The position numbers were made by a program, and so were the translations under genes. From positions 45,212,194 through 45,276,193 of the forward strand of contig NC_080670.1 in assembly GCF_030247195.1 (NCBI RefSeq): 64,000 nucleotides of DNA, given 5' to 3'. The notes beneath the pieces are model-generated. The model searched no databases. It saw only the letters and a list, made by a program, of their open reading frames with translations, and was not told where the DNA came from. Positions 47,035 to 58,376 of this stretch are shown here, in pieces; positions within the stretch are counted from its first letter, which is position 1, and each line of letters opens with the position of its first letter. The DNA is from Topomyia yanbarensis (Eukaryota > Arthropoda > Insecta > Diptera > Culicidae).

Positions 47035-47850
47035 AAAGAAAGGTTCATGCGGTTACCAGCTGAATAGTGGTTGGTCCTGCTTGCGCTTCTTGAACCTGTT
47101 TTGTGTACTGTCGCTGTTGTGCCTGATTGTGCCGTTTCTGTATCTGTTGCTGTGGTATCTGGGTAATGATTGTTCTAGTTTGTGATCATTTCTGTAGTTG
47201 CTACTGTTAGTCAATGGTACCCTGCATTTGGAACAAAAGAGATTATAACTATTAGAGGTCGCATGTCGCTGTTGACATTGATGGTTTATTATCTCGCTCT
47301 TAGCTCGGCCTAGTATAGCCCATTAGTTGGACACATGTATCAAAGTAATGGGATACAATGTGCTAGAGCGAGACCCCATGTTTCAGTCCGTGAATACATG
47401 GAGACAGTAGCGCTTTGCTCCCTCTAGTAGTTATAATCTCTTTTTTTGGAACTGGTTGGTTTGGATAGTTTATACCTTGTTGAATTAGCGTCAAACCTTG
47501 TGCCAGAATCATCGTTTGGACGTTATTGCTACTAGCCGGTCGGATGATGGAAAAACTTAATTCGCTGCTGTTGTGAAATATTGGTAATGAGCGCTGGAAA
47601 GTGGTTGCTGTGTTGCGGATGGGATGATTGAATCACTATCGGTGTTAAGACAGATATTTTGGTGTAAGGAACTGTTAGGAAAAAAGACTGGGATTGGACA
47701 CAGCTGCGTTTTTGCGTCTGGTTCCGATTTTATTAAACCAAGAAAACCACCACAAGCAAGAATTGTGGCACCTCCTAGTAAGTCAAGCCGGAAAATGAGC
47801 ATGCTACTACGGTAACGATTGTTCGAATTTATTTGTCGTACTTTCAACAA
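47035..47850 (-). pseudogene. Gln-rich coding-like fragment inside the inverted-repeat element
   Basis: Antisense segments, in shifting frames, read LGLIKSEPDAKTQ (near 47740), then NVQTMILAQGLTLIQQG (near 47500), then QIPQQQIQKRHNQAQQRQYT and TTIQLVTA with a stop (47160-47050). The mix resembles a Gln-rich transcription regulator C-terminus. Frames are interrupted and a MITE sits at 47235-47447. It may be a captured, decayed host gene fragment. I cannot name the gene. Confidence 0.4.
47235..47447. mobile_element. 213-bp MITE with GGAAC flanking duplication
   Basis: GGAAC at 47230-47234 and 47448-47452 flanks ends AAAAGAGATTATAACTATT and AGTAGTTATAATCTCTTTT, a terminal inverted repeat of about 24 bases. 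It interrupts the Gln-rich fragment. Confidence 0.7.
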
Positions 47851-47941
47851 TTCGAATACGATTATAACTTTTATAGTTGGTAATTGTTAATGTTATTGGA
47901 AAGCGAAGTTAAAGTTCTTCAATGAAGAAGGTGCTTGGGAT

Positions 47942-48009
47942 AATATCGAATTCGATATACTATGAAAAAACGATAATGGCTATGTTAACATAACCATTAT
48001 CGTTTTTCC
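47942..48009. repeat. Two short near-perfect palindromes
   Basis: ATATCGAATTCGATAT near 47943 is a perfect 16-base palindrome. Immediately after, AAAAACGATAATGG, a TATGTTAACATA core and CCATTATCGTTTTT form a palindrome of about 42 bases. They sit at the inner end of the right arm of the 46.2-48.75 kb element. Confidence 0.75.
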
Positions 48010-48307
48010 ATATTCGACCATATAAACAACGGAACGGTCACCATACCAAAATATACCTTATCCATATACATTTTGACAACATACCATTCAAGAATTATAC
48101 ATTTTATGATGGCATACATATTTTAGAGAGATGCCTAAAATATTACGATGGAGAACAAAATCTCATTATGAAAGGTTTCTTTTCTTTCACATTTCTAATT
48201 CTATCAATTGATGAAGTTTTATCTTGTTACACGCCATCTTCTTAAGAAAGCTTCGTTGAACCTAAGTGGACTGTCGCTTCATCCAATTGAGGTATCACCG
48301 TAATATT

Positions 48308-48476
48308 TTTTTTTGATTATAGAGGCTTTAACTTGAGGGTCATTCGCCTCTTTTTGAGTTAGAGAAATCTCTTTTGAAAAAATCTCTAATTCTATGTTCG
48401 GGGTTGGTTATCGAACCCAGATGAGCTACGTACAAAGCAATTGATTTAACAACTAAGCTATGCCCGTCCCCTCTCG
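48308..48476 (-). mobile_element. tRNA-derived SINE, Feilai-like
   Basis: On the minus strand it begins GAGAGGGGACGGGC, has an A-box-like TAGCTTAGTTGTTAAA and a B-box-like GGTTCGATAACC. It then carries AGAGGCGAATGACC and AAGCCTCTATAATC before a short A tail, the layout of mosquito Feilai-type SINEs. CCGTAATATT at 48298-48307 and 48477-48486 is a 10-bp target duplication. It inserted into the right arm of the larger inverted-repeat element. Confidence 0.85.
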
Positions 48477-48779
48477 CCGTAATATTATGTGACGAAGTTT
48501 TCTGTCATGTTTATTACAGGTTTTTGGAACAAAGTAAGATACACGAATAACAAATACCACAAGAGTAGTATTAACCTTTGGCACAGAACAATTGTTCAAT
48601 ATAGGATACATGGGAGATATTGAAAATGGTTACTAAAAATAGTAGTTAAATAACTGAATTATAATGAAAAAATATATCAATAGTATTCCCAATATTTAAA
48701 TTGTTTGGAAATAGCTAGTAAGATTTCTGGAATGGTATTGATTTATACTAATTACCTATGCTCATTAGACCGTGTTCAC

Positions 48780-49479
48780 AATACAATCTGTCCCGGGTGC
48801 CAGCAGTTTGCATCGTTTGGCAAAACGACGTGCTCTGATCGGATCTAACAAAATGCGTTCTCATTTCTTACTATTTTTCAGTATTTATCACTAGTCAAGC
48901 AAAATTCATACATAGAGTTATTTAAATGTAGTTTTCATTGAGCTAAAAAACCCCTTTGTATGGGACTTTTGCGTATTTAATTTGTATTTACTACAATAAA
49001 AGCTAGATTTAAGAAAGCATAATCGAATCCTTTTGAAGGAGTTTCCGAAAAACGTGAACACCTATACCACATCGTCTTGGTTTTCTGATTTTCAATGCTG
49101 GCAGGGTCTTGTCGGCCAAACTGGTATTGCATTGATTTCATAGTAGTGCAGTTGGTAGGGGTATCAACCCTGATTTATTCGGCCGAAGCCGGCGATTTGG
49201 ACCAATCAGCGTGCGCCAAATCGCTTCCGTCTCGGTATGTGTGGAATCGTAAAACTGTTTCGTGCGTATCTGATCCGAGTCAGTACTTATTTGACAGTGA
49301 GATTCATTCATTCTTTAGTCTTCGTTCGGACACAGTTACGGTTGTAAGTTGAGTAGTGAAAGGTTGAAAAAACGGGATTTTCCCAGGGTTTAGCGCTAGT
49401 TTTGTAATTAGCAATTAATTTGACTAGTTCGGAACAAATAGTGTATACTTAGTGGAGAATTATTTCATAGTTGAGCAGG
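48780..49479. promoter_or_regulatory. Upstream region of the endoplasmin gene
   Basis: The 5' UTR and promoter of GRP94 should lie here. GACCAATCAGCGTGCGCC near 49200 includes a CCAAT box, as ER-stress promoters often do. I found no exact CCAAT-N9-CCACG element, so regulation by the unfolded protein response is expected from the family but not shown. The 85-codon ORF at 49095 is not supported. Confidence 0.3.
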
Positions 49480-49525
49480 ATGAAGTACCTGTTACTTCTA
49501 ATTGCTGGAGTTTTCCTGTTTACAG
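49480..49525 (+). CDS. gp93: Endoplasmin (GRP94/gp93) exon 1, signal peptide
   Basis: A 46-base exon encodes MKYLLLLIAGVFLFT and one base, ending at donor ACAG|GTAAGT (49525/49526), phase 1. Joined to exon 2 it gives the hydrophobic signal sequence MKYLLLLIAGVFLFTALTTV, followed by an Arg-Ala and then acidic residues, fitting cleavage around residue 22 for entry into the ER. It is too short to appear as an ORF and was found by tracing the exon 2 acceptor. The intron (49526-50409) is 884 bases and AT-rich. Confidence 0.88.
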
Positions 49526-50409
49526 GTAAGTAATAAGAATAACGGGATTCACTGTCATTTTTGTTCATTACCCCTTCGATGCCATTGTGCATATACCTTT
49601 TCGATAGAATATTCCCGAAAAAGCTGCTACGTGGTTACCATTATACATACATGTTTAGAAAACACATTGTTTTGCGGATCCAAAATAATATTTGTCTTGG
49701 ACATAATATAACTTATTTTTTCATTGATATGGAAATGTAATGTTTGATTTATTCTTTGTAATTAATACTTAATCATGGTTCGCTATTGCTCGATTAAATT
49801 TGACAGGTTGGGTTTGTAAAATGCCCAATCTTCGTTAAATGTTTGCATTGTATTTCAAAGTAAATGTTTCTTATAAAAGTGCAATTGTCTACTAATTTAT
49901 ATATACCATATTGAAGCACAATAAAGGGAAACCCTGTTTACACAAAGCCACGTCAGTACATTTCTGTGAAAAAGGAGGGTGAGGTATTCTTATTGATTCT
50001 GCATTTAATATTGGTTTTTCTTCAGTGCTTACAAATAGTCAATCCCCTGGGAATTTACCTAGTTTGAATTAATATCCCATCTGGAAAAGCTACTACTCAG
50101 TTTGTGCTTCATTTAGTCCCCGAAGGACATTTGTCCGCACAACAGCGATGTTAGACACCATCAACCAAATCTTTCAAATGGTTAAACCATTTGTTTTCTC
50201 AAACAACTTTTATGCCTTCATCGTAACTTATCATATTATGTATTGGTATGTGACAAAATCATAAAAGAAAAGAAAAATGAATAATATACATTGAATAGAA
50301 TAATAGCTTAATCTTTGCAACCCTCTCCTAATCATATTTTAGTGTTCAATATGGTTATGAATACATAACAACTGGTCAGAGATTCACATTTCTTTCTATT
50401 CTATTGCAG

Positions 50410-52763
50410 CACTTACCACAGTTCGTGCGGAGGACGATGTTGATGCAGAGGACCTTCCGGTCGTGGAGCAGGATCTAGGCGCTTCGAAAGAAGGCTCCCG
50501 TACCGACGCCGAAGCGGTTCAACGAGAGGAGGAAGCTATCAAATTGGACGGACTAAATGTGGCTCAGATCAAGGAGCTGCGCGAAAAATCGGAAAAGTTC
50601 ACCTTCCAGGCGGAGGTTAACCGTATGATGAAATTGATCATCAACTCGCTATACCGCAACAAGGAGATCTTCCTGCGTGAGTTGATTTCGAACGCGTCCG
50701 ATGCACTGGACAAGATCCGCCTGTTATCGCTCACCAGCCCCGGAGTACTGGACAGTAACGAAAATATGGAAATCAAGATCAAGGCTGATAAGGATGGCAA
50801 AGTGCTGCATATTATCGACACGGGTATCGGCATGACCAAGCAGGATCTAGTCAACAATTTGGGTACGATTGCCAAATCTGGAACGGCAGATTTTCTCTCG
50901 AAAATGCAAGAATCCAAATCTGAAAACCAGGACGTTAATGATATGATCGGACAGTTTGGCGTTGGTTTCTATTCGGCTTTCCTGGTGGCTGATCGAGTCG
51001 TTGTGACTACCAAACACAACGATGATAAGCAGTACATTTGGGAGTCAGATGCGGCTAGCTTCAGCATAGTGGAAGATCCTCGTGGAAATACCCTGAAGCG
51101 CGGATCGCAGGTTTCTTTGCATCTGAAGGAGGAAGCTCAAGACTTCCTGGAGGAAGATACCGTCAAGCAGCTGATCAAAAAATACTCGCAGTTCATCAAT
51201 TTCCCGATCTACATGTGGGCCAACAAGGAAATAGAAGAAGAAGTTCCAGTTGAAGATGAGCCTGCGGAGAAAACTGAAAAGAAGGATGAAGATCAAACTG
51301 AGGAGGAAGACGGAAAGGTCGAAGAGGAGGCAGAGGACGAGAAGCCAAAGACTAAGAAGGTCAAGAAAACCGTTTGGGACTGGGAGATTATGAACGATAG
51401 CAAACCAATTTGGACGAGAAAGCCAAACGATGTTACTGATGATGAGTACACCGAGTTCTACAAGAGCTTGACTAAGGATACTTCAGAACCACTCACGCAT
51501 ACACACTTTATCGCCGAAGGTGAAGTAACCTTTAAATCGTTGCTGTTTATTCCAAAGGTGCAGCCATCAGAAAGCTTTAATAAGTACGGAACCAAGTCGG
51601 ACAACATCAAGCTGTACGTGCGCCGAGTGTTTATTACCGATGAGTTCAACGACATGATGCCAAACTATCTGAACTTCATTCGTGGTGTTGTCGATTCGGA
51701 TGATCTTCCGTTGAATGTATCTCGTGAAACTCTGCAACAACACAAATTGATCAAGGTTATCAAGAAAAAGCTTGTCCGGAAGGCACTTGATATGATCAAG
51801 AAAATCGACAAGGAAGCGTACGAAAAGTTCTGGAAAGAATTCTCCACCAACATCAAATTGGGCATAATGGAGGATCCCAGCAACCGTTCTCGTCTGGCTA
51901 AGCTGCTTCGATTCCAGTCTTCCAACGGCAAGAGTTCCAAGGAATACACTAGTCTCTCTGATTACGTTACTCGCATGAAGCCAAAGCAGGAACACATCTA
52001 CTTCATTGCCGGTGCCAGTCGAGCTGAAGTGGAAAAGTCACCATTCGTTGAACGTCTACTTTCTCGTGGATACGAAGTTCTTTACCTCGTCGAAGCTGTC
52101 GATGAGTATAGCATTTCCGCTTTACCAGAGTTTGACGGCAAGAAGTTCCAAAACGTTGCTAAGGAAGGTTTCGTTCTGAACGAATCGGATGAATCCAAAG
52201 CTAAATTTGATGAACTGAAGACAGAGTTTGAACCCCTGCTGAAGTGGTTGAATGATGTTGCCCTCAAGGACAAGATTGCCAAGGCCCAAATCTCCGAACG
52301 TTTGTCGAATTCACCATGTGCCTTGGTTGCTTCCATGTTTGGCTGGACCGGAAACATGGAACGACTAGCCATGGCTAATGCTCACCAGAAAACGGATGAT
52401 CCGCAACGGCAGTACTATCTAAATCAGCGCAAAACACTCGAAATCAATCCCCGCCATCCACTTATGCGAGAATTGTTACGACGGGTAGAATCCGACGCCG
52501 AGGATATCGTCGCAAAGGATATGGCTGTTCTGATGTTCAACACCGCTACCCTTCGATCGGGCTTCCACTTGCCGGAGACTGCCGATTTTGCCGACAGCAT
52601 CGAACGAATGATGCGCCAGAATCTTGGCGTGTCGTTGGACGAACAGCCCGAACCGGAGGAATTCATCGAGGAAAACGATGGCAGTGATGCTGCTTCCAAG
52701 AATGATGACGATGACGAAGAAGAAGTAAATGCCGACGACGGTGCCGACCATGACGAACTGTGA
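50410..52763 (+). CDS. gp93: Endoplasmin (GRP94/gp93) exon 2, ER Hsp90 chaperone
   Basis: This is the ER-lumen Hsp90 paralogue, an ATP-driven chaperone for secreted and membrane clients. The acceptor CTATTGCAG (50409) continues the frame, giving 799 residues in all, the usual size. Visible are the N-terminal GHKL ATPase motifs [20 protein letters not shown] (about residues 98-118), DTGIGMT (152-158) and [11 protein letters not shown] (196-206); a Glu/Lys-rich charged linker (about 290-336); the middle-domain [14 protein letters not shown]; the C-terminal dimer domain; and an acidic tail ending HDEL, the ER retrieval signal. The frame is intact with no odd residues. It is distinguished from cytosolic Hsp90 (MEEVD end) by the signal peptide and HDEL. 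Confidence 0.97.
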
Positions 52764-53185
52764 AATGACCGAGCCCTAGTTGTGAATGAATTCGATAGCG
52801 AAGATGGATGAGCGAGTAGTATATAAGATCGGCATCATTGGACTGATTTTTAAGTCTATAAGCAGCTTATGTCCAGATGTTTATTCAACATAGTCAGGCT
52901 GTAGGAAGGGCATGTTTTTGATGCTCCATTTAGGTCTAGATAAGCGTTTGTTTCGTTTAGTGATAATAAGAAACTTGCATTTTCGAGAGGTAAGGACCGT
53001 GAATTTTCCTTAAGTTTGTTTATTAAAATGTGTTTGGAGTAAATTATTCTCAGCTTACAATGTTACATCTATTAAATTGTACAAATAAGATCATCACATT
53101 TTGAGTGACCATACGAATAAAATGAGCTGATCGGAACAAATATGATTTACACACGCCAGAGTACTATTGTGTAATAAATCGAGAG
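52764..53185 (+). other. Endoplasmin 3' UTR
   Basis: AT-rich sequence follows the TGA. AATAAA signals occur near 53117 and 53172, so the mRNA probably ends near 53140-53190. Confidence 0.6.
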
Positions 53186-53985
53186 TAAATAAATAATTAA
53201 TTAACTGAAATCTGCAGTGGATTCCTCTTTTTTTCAACCCTTGACCCGCGTATCGATTTGCTTTGAACCTATCAATGCTAACTCTGTTCGATGCGTTGCG
53301 AGACTGCTCCATCCCAGGAGGACCAAAAGAATGAAATTGGGCCCCTTAGCCAAGTCATTTCCAACGATTTATCAAACCTCCATCAAATTGAAAAGGTCGG
53401 TACGGTTGTCCACGTTTCTTCCTTATTCAAGGTTCGAAATGATTCGTTGATTAAATTCTTCATTAAATGAATAATTTGATTGCCTTATAATTATGAATCA
53501 TCTTTATTTTGTAGGCTGCACAGTTGGTCTGACCGTTTTAATATTTGTGTCACATACCATATGTGCCACAAACATATTGACAAGAAAAATTGTTTGCGAA
53601 CATCGCCAATTTTCCAGGATAGGGACATGTATTGGCTGTGTGTATATGTAGATTAAACTAGACTAGACCACATGTTTGTATCTGGCGGGAGGTACATACA
53701 CGCCCTTATTCTGCGCGGTGTATGGCGTGAGACGATTAATCTACGTGATTGCTCTCACTCGATGCTGAGAGTCAACGTGGATGAGGTGAGATTTCCAGCC
53801 CTCTGACAAGGATATGGCGATGTACAGGCTTTGATACTAGTAAACACATTGTGGGTCTAGCTCATGATTTTACATTGGGTTATTTTGATGTTTACAAAGG
53901 CAAATGTGGGTTTGGACAGTCTGCTTCCTTATCTCCTTCATTCTTCTAGTACAGAGCAGAAGACGTAACTATTCGTAATAAATTT
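53186..53985. other. Intergenic, no recognised feature
   Basis: No coding motif or clear repeat is seen between the endoplasmin 3' end and the LINE relic. Confidence 0.4.
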
Positions 53986-53989
53986 CGCC

Positions 53990-56050
53990 CAATCGCGATT
54001 GACTGCGCAAACCGTTCGTAGACCAACAGTGCGTAAGGTGAAACAGTTGATAAAGGTGAAACTGGAACTTGTTCTTACAGAAGTATCACACATACAGCTA
54101 CATCATACGAAGCATGTAGTACTAATAACGCTCAACTCCTTAGCCGAGACAGAAAGCTTCTTAGCGAAGAACAACACGACGTCGAATATCAAAACGTCAA
54201 AACCATGATCCCCGTATATAGGGACTTGTATGGATTACATTAGAAGATTCATGTTGAAGTATGAAGAAGTGGAATCCGTCACAAATGACATCTGCAAAAA
54301 CTTTCCCTTGAATTCTCAACGGTATTCTGGTGGTGCAAATGCGGCTGAACCAATCTATACCTTCTTACTTTATTTTCGAGGAACTACATCCGAAGAACGC
54401 TATGTACATACCCAGGGCAGACGCCCACGTGCAAGCTCTGCAACCAGACGGCACACTACGGTAAGCCATGCACCGTAACAACTAAAGAAAATTCATCTAC
54501 TATAACCAACACGACCAAACATCCTTCGACATCTGCTGATAGGCCATGGACAACCAGCTAAAAACAAATACCGGACAAATCCTACGGTATTTCCAAACCA
54601 ATAGCTGACATACATAGGGAAATAATAAACAAAAAAAGAAGATGACCAGCCAGTCGAAAACACAAAAAGCACCGAACATCTAACAGCGAAAATCAGAGTT
54701 CTAGCGTGAACGTCGTGGAGGCCTACACGAGCGAGGGAGAAGGCAAACGGAGTGATCAGCAAGTAGCAGAAGGTGACCATTGTTCACCATCGATAAAGAA
54801 ATTTAACACAAGGAGCGGAAAGCACTACTTAGCGCCGCCTACAAGGTCCTCTCCCAAATTCTTTGCCGCCGATTGTCACCAAGGGAGTTCGTGGAGCACT
54901 ACCAAGCGGGATTCATGAGTTCCCGCGCCACCACGGACTAAATATTCGCATTTCGGCAGGTTCTGCAGAAGTGCCGCGAATACAACGTGCCCACACATTA
55001 TTTGTTCATCGATTGCAAATCAGCGTATGACACAATCGATCGAGATCAGCTATGGCAGATAACGGTACGAGTACGGTTTTCCGGATAAGCTAACACGATT
55101 AGTCAAAGCGACGATGGATCGGGTGATGTGCGTTGTTCGAGTATCAGGGACACTCTCTCGAGTTCCTTTGAATCTCGAACAGGGTTAGGGCAAGGTGATG
55201 GTCTATCGTGCCTGCTGTTCAACGTCGCGTTAGAAGGTGTAATAAGGAGAGCGGAGATAGACACGAGTGGCACGATCTTCAGGAAGTCTATACAGCTTTT
55301 TGGCTTCGCCGACGACATTGACATAATGGCACGGAACTTTGAAGCAATATCGGAAACGTACATCAGACTGAAAGCTGAAGGCAGCAGGATTGGACTTGCC
55401 ATCAACGTTTCGAAGACAAAATACATGAGAGGAAGAGGTTCTAGAGACGACAATGTGAACCTCCCATCCCGAGTACGGATTGACGGTGACGAAATCGAGA
55501 TGGTCGACGAATTCGTGTATTTGGGCTGGTAACCGCCGACAATGACACCAGCAGAGAAAGTCAGAGACAGATCTTGGCGAGAAATCGTGACTACTTTGGA
55601 CTCCGGAGGACCGGAGCGGTCGAACAAAATTCGCCACCGCACGAAGTTGATTATCTACAAGACGCTGATTAGACCGCTGGTCCTCTAGTGTCAGGAGACC
55701 TGGAATATGTCCGCGGAGGACTAACGCGGCCTTGGAGTTATCGAACGAAAGGTGTTGCGTACCATCTATGGTGGCGTGCAGATGGAAGACGGAACGTGGC
55801 GCAGGCGAATGAACCATGAGTTGCATCAGCTGCTGGAATAACCGCATACCGCAAAAATAGGACGTTTGCGGTGGGCTGGATACGTCGTAAGAATGTCGGA
55901 CGACGACCTGGTGAAGATGGTTCTTGAGGACGACCCAACAGGAACAAGAAGACGGGACGCAGAGCTTCTGCCGTCGGATGCCACATGGCTTCTAGGCTGT
56001 TTTTTTCCGGAGCTAGATAATAGTGATATCAACCTGCTAGAAGACACCAG
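53990..56050 (+). pseudogene. LINE (non-LTR) retrotransposon relic, ORF1 plus RT
   Basis: ORF1 part: broken frames from 53999 include a segment ending in a CX2CX4HX4C zinc knuckle (54430-54471, CKLCNQTAHYGKPC). RT part: from 54830, YKVLSQILCRRLSPREFVEH, YQAGFMSSRATTD with a stop at 54939, HYLFIDCKSAYDTIDRDQLW, then 55128-55532 with RTGLGQGDGLSCLLFNVALE and an intact FADDIDI (55305-55316). The C-terminal RRMNHELHQLLE and RLRWAGYVVRMSDDD follow to about 55990. There is no endonuclease domain between, so the copy is internally deleted. The clade is not assigned. Scraps of the same group are at 34207-34440 and 9550-9960. Confidence 0.82.
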
Positions 56051-56229
56051 TCCCCTTTACGTTTACTATATATTTAATAAACGATAAATAACTATTCAAG
56101 TATTTATTTTAATGTGGAAAAATGTGATCAAAATATAATTGTTTTGTTAAAACCTGATGCAAACCCCGAGCCATTCGAGAAGATACTTTTTTACTCCTTC
56201 CCATACTGGGAAGGAGTAGAAAAAAAGAA

Positions 56230-56656
56230 ATTGATTTGCTTCGTTATTTGTTGTTGCAGTTTCGGCACCAGATTGTTTTTTCCGCTTTTTCCAATGCTTG
56301 TGAGCAACGAAATTGTTGTTGAGTCCGTCTGCTAAAATTCCACCAATGTTATCAAGAAAATAAACAACCCAACCGAAGCCTCAAACAACAAATAGCGTCC
56401 AAAATTCGAGCACGTATACTGTACGGCCAGGTGCTAGTAAATCCCAATGGATATATCTTGAATGACGATGAACCATATGCGAAAGCCGCTCCCGGCAAGT
56501 TTCCTGGCAGATTCAAGTTTGTTTCTCAGGTAAACGAATTATGGTCCGACTAGAGATCTGTTCCTGTGGCAGCGTTTTTGTGACGGGCAAAACTGTGAAT
56601 TTGGAAATGTCAAAAATGAGGTGCCACAACAAACAGATTTCACCCTTCATTAAGTC
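56230..56656 (+). pseudogene. DD37E-type mariner transposase relic, first part
   Basis: From about 56365 the plus strand reads NRSLKQQIASKIRARILYGQ, VLVNPNGYILNDDEPYAKAA and PGKFPGRFKFV. This matches mosquito ITmD37E transposases around the first catalytic Asp (D-D-E-x-Y). After decay it continues in the frame of 56541 with ICSCGSVFVTGKTVN and HNKQISPFIK. The remainder resumes after two nested insertions. Confidence 0.72.
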
Positions 56657-56944
56657 CAACGATGCCAGATTTACAGACATGTCTGTATTTTACAGACTTT
56701 TGATGTCTCCTACAGACGTAGCCAGAGATCTACAGACTTTTAAAAGGGTAATAGTGTTTAGTAAAATTGCACTAGAATAACTGTTTTCGAATACGAGTGA
56801 TGCCTTCACAATAGAATTCTACTTTCAATCTATTTTTAAAGTAAAATTTTAATGAAACTAGGATTTACACAACCATCTACAGACTTTTACAGACATTTTA
56901 GTTATTCTTCTACAGACATTTCAAAAAAACATGTGGCATCGCTG
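56657..56944. mobile_element. hAT-type MITE with 8-bp target duplication
   Basis: ATTAAGTC at 56649-56656 and 56945-56952 flanks a 288-base element with ends CAACGATGCCA and TGGCATCGCTG. Inside are many copies of the CTACAGAC motif in both halves. An 8-bp duplication and CA(A/G)CG ends fit the hAT superfamily. It interrupts the mariner relic. Confidence 0.85.
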
Positions 56945-57337
56945 ATTAAGTCTCATGATGGTCTACCCAACAAACATTTAGTGGTTTTATAAACGTTTTA
57001 ACAGTTGCTTTATTCAGCTCTAGCTGAACATTGGAAGTATACGTGTAATCATATATCGTTTATTCCACCCTTAAACATCCGGGATTTGGAGAATTTATTC
57101 AGCTTGTCTGATTAAGACACATGAAAGAACAATTCTTCAGCACGTATACAGCCTGAAGAAACCAACAGTTCTGCTTTATCAATAAACCTTTTCGTTACCG
57201 CTATTCAGCTGAGAGAATTATCATAGGAAAATTGTTAAAAAAGACATGTATTTCAAGTTACACACACCATCAATCTCTTTGGAAGCCCATATTCTTTTAT
57301 TAGTGTTACGCTACAGTTAGAGAAAAATTGTATTACC

Positions 57338-57422
57338 TTGTTGGATATCATATCACGTACCTGGATCCGAACCAGCAACCTGTTGAATACTAAGCACTTA
57401 CCTTACTGTCTGCACCAATCTT
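57338..57422 (-). repeat. tRNA-like module 1
   Basis: The minus strand has TGGTGCAGACAGTAAGGTAA, TTGCTGGTTCGGATCCAGG with a B-box-like GGTTCGGATCC, and an A-box-like region about 40 bases upstream. I see no complete cloverleaf, so it is a pseudo-tRNA or SINE head rather than a tRNA gene. Confidence 0.4.
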
Positions 57423-57469
57423 GCATACATTGAATGCTTAAGATTTCACCGATGTACCGACAAGTCTAG

Positions 57470-57570
57470 GCTGCTGAATAGAGTCTGTACAAAGGCTACA
57501 GTAGCCTTCTATAGATTTGAGTGAACCTAGTTGGCTTGGGTTCGAATCCCACCCTACGATATTTTTTTTA
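57470..57570 (+). repeat. tRNA-like module 2
   Basis: The plus strand carries CTTGGGTTCGAATCCCACCC, a perfect T-arm/B-box consensus, after TAGGCTGCTGAATAGAGTC. A T-rich run follows at 57562. The acceptor stem does not pair convincingly. Confidence 0.4.
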
Positions 57571-58307
57571 TTTCAATTTTTTTAATTAATAATTTTTAGA
57601 ACATTCAGGAATTTTAAATTAGATAATTTATTTCAAAAATGATGATTATAATCGTTTTTGTTTCCAAGGTGAGGATTTGTGGTTGTCACAAAACATTTAG
57701 ATAAGTAAAATGGGTGTTATATGAAAGTGGTGGTAACTGAATAATGGATTGAAGTCATTTATAATTCTAAGGTGGCAATCTCCTCAATTTATTTATCACT
57801 CCCTGCCAAATGATTTTCTTTGCATTGTGATTTTTATGGTAAGCGGAAGTCGCTGTTCGAATTCAATAGTTTATTTATATCAATTAAGTTCGCCAGCGTG
57901 AATAATCATTTCATTGTACCTTTGTTTGCAAGTCGATGGATAGAAAAAAAAATCATAGTAACAATGCTGGTGTCAAAAATTTATAGCAACGTTGGAAAAA
58001 AAGTTTCTCTTGTGTTCAATATGAGAATATTCATGTTGCACAAGTAAACAGACCGTTTCGAATTAAAAGGTAAATTTACATAAACGAGGGCGCGTGTGAT
58101 TTGGTAAGCTTGTACATTGAAAAACTGTAAATCGTGTATTTCCCGTGGTGAAAACTCAGTAGATATAAAAAAACTAAATAAATTTTCTTTATTTCTTTAT
58201 TCATTTATGGATCTATTGCTCCTTAACTGTAATACATGCAAAACATCTCAATTTAAATATACCGAAATAATAAAAAAAAATCCTTCACTTAATAGTGAAA
58301 AAATATT

Positions 58308-58376
58308 GTGTGTGTATTGGGACTCGAACCCAGGTCGGTTGCCATTCCTCATGATTTGCTAATCGCACCAATTTTT
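58308..58376 (-). repeat. tRNA-like module 3
   Basis: The minus strand has TTGGTGCGATTAGCAAATCA, then GACCTGGGTTCGAGTCCCAA, a B-box match. As with its neighbours, no full cloverleaf is evident. Confidence 0.4.

Larger units (their letters stand above)
46195..48752. mobile_element. Long-terminal-inverted-repeat element (about 640-bp arms)
   Basis: The left arm (about 46195-46830) and right arm (about 47980-48752) are diverged inverted copies. TATAAATAAATACCATTCCAG at 46198 mirrors 48752-48732; CTCAGTTGGATAAACCGACAG near 46514 mirrors 48289-48269; GTTGTCAAAATGTATATGG near 46710 mirrors 48077-48059. The right arm is longer because a SINE sits inside it (48308-48476). The central 1.1 kb holds Gln-rich coding-like sequence and a smaller MITE. 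The exact target duplication is unclear. Confidence 0.75.

Noticed and set aside
49190..49230. ER stress response element in the endoplasmin promoter
   Set aside because: A CCAAT box is present (CCAATCAGCGTGCGCCAAA), but the expected CCACG nine bases on reads CCAAA.
49095..49352. 85-codon ORF upstream of endoplasmin
   Set aside because: No motif and no splice or signal evidence. Position and composition fit promoter or 5' UTR sequence.
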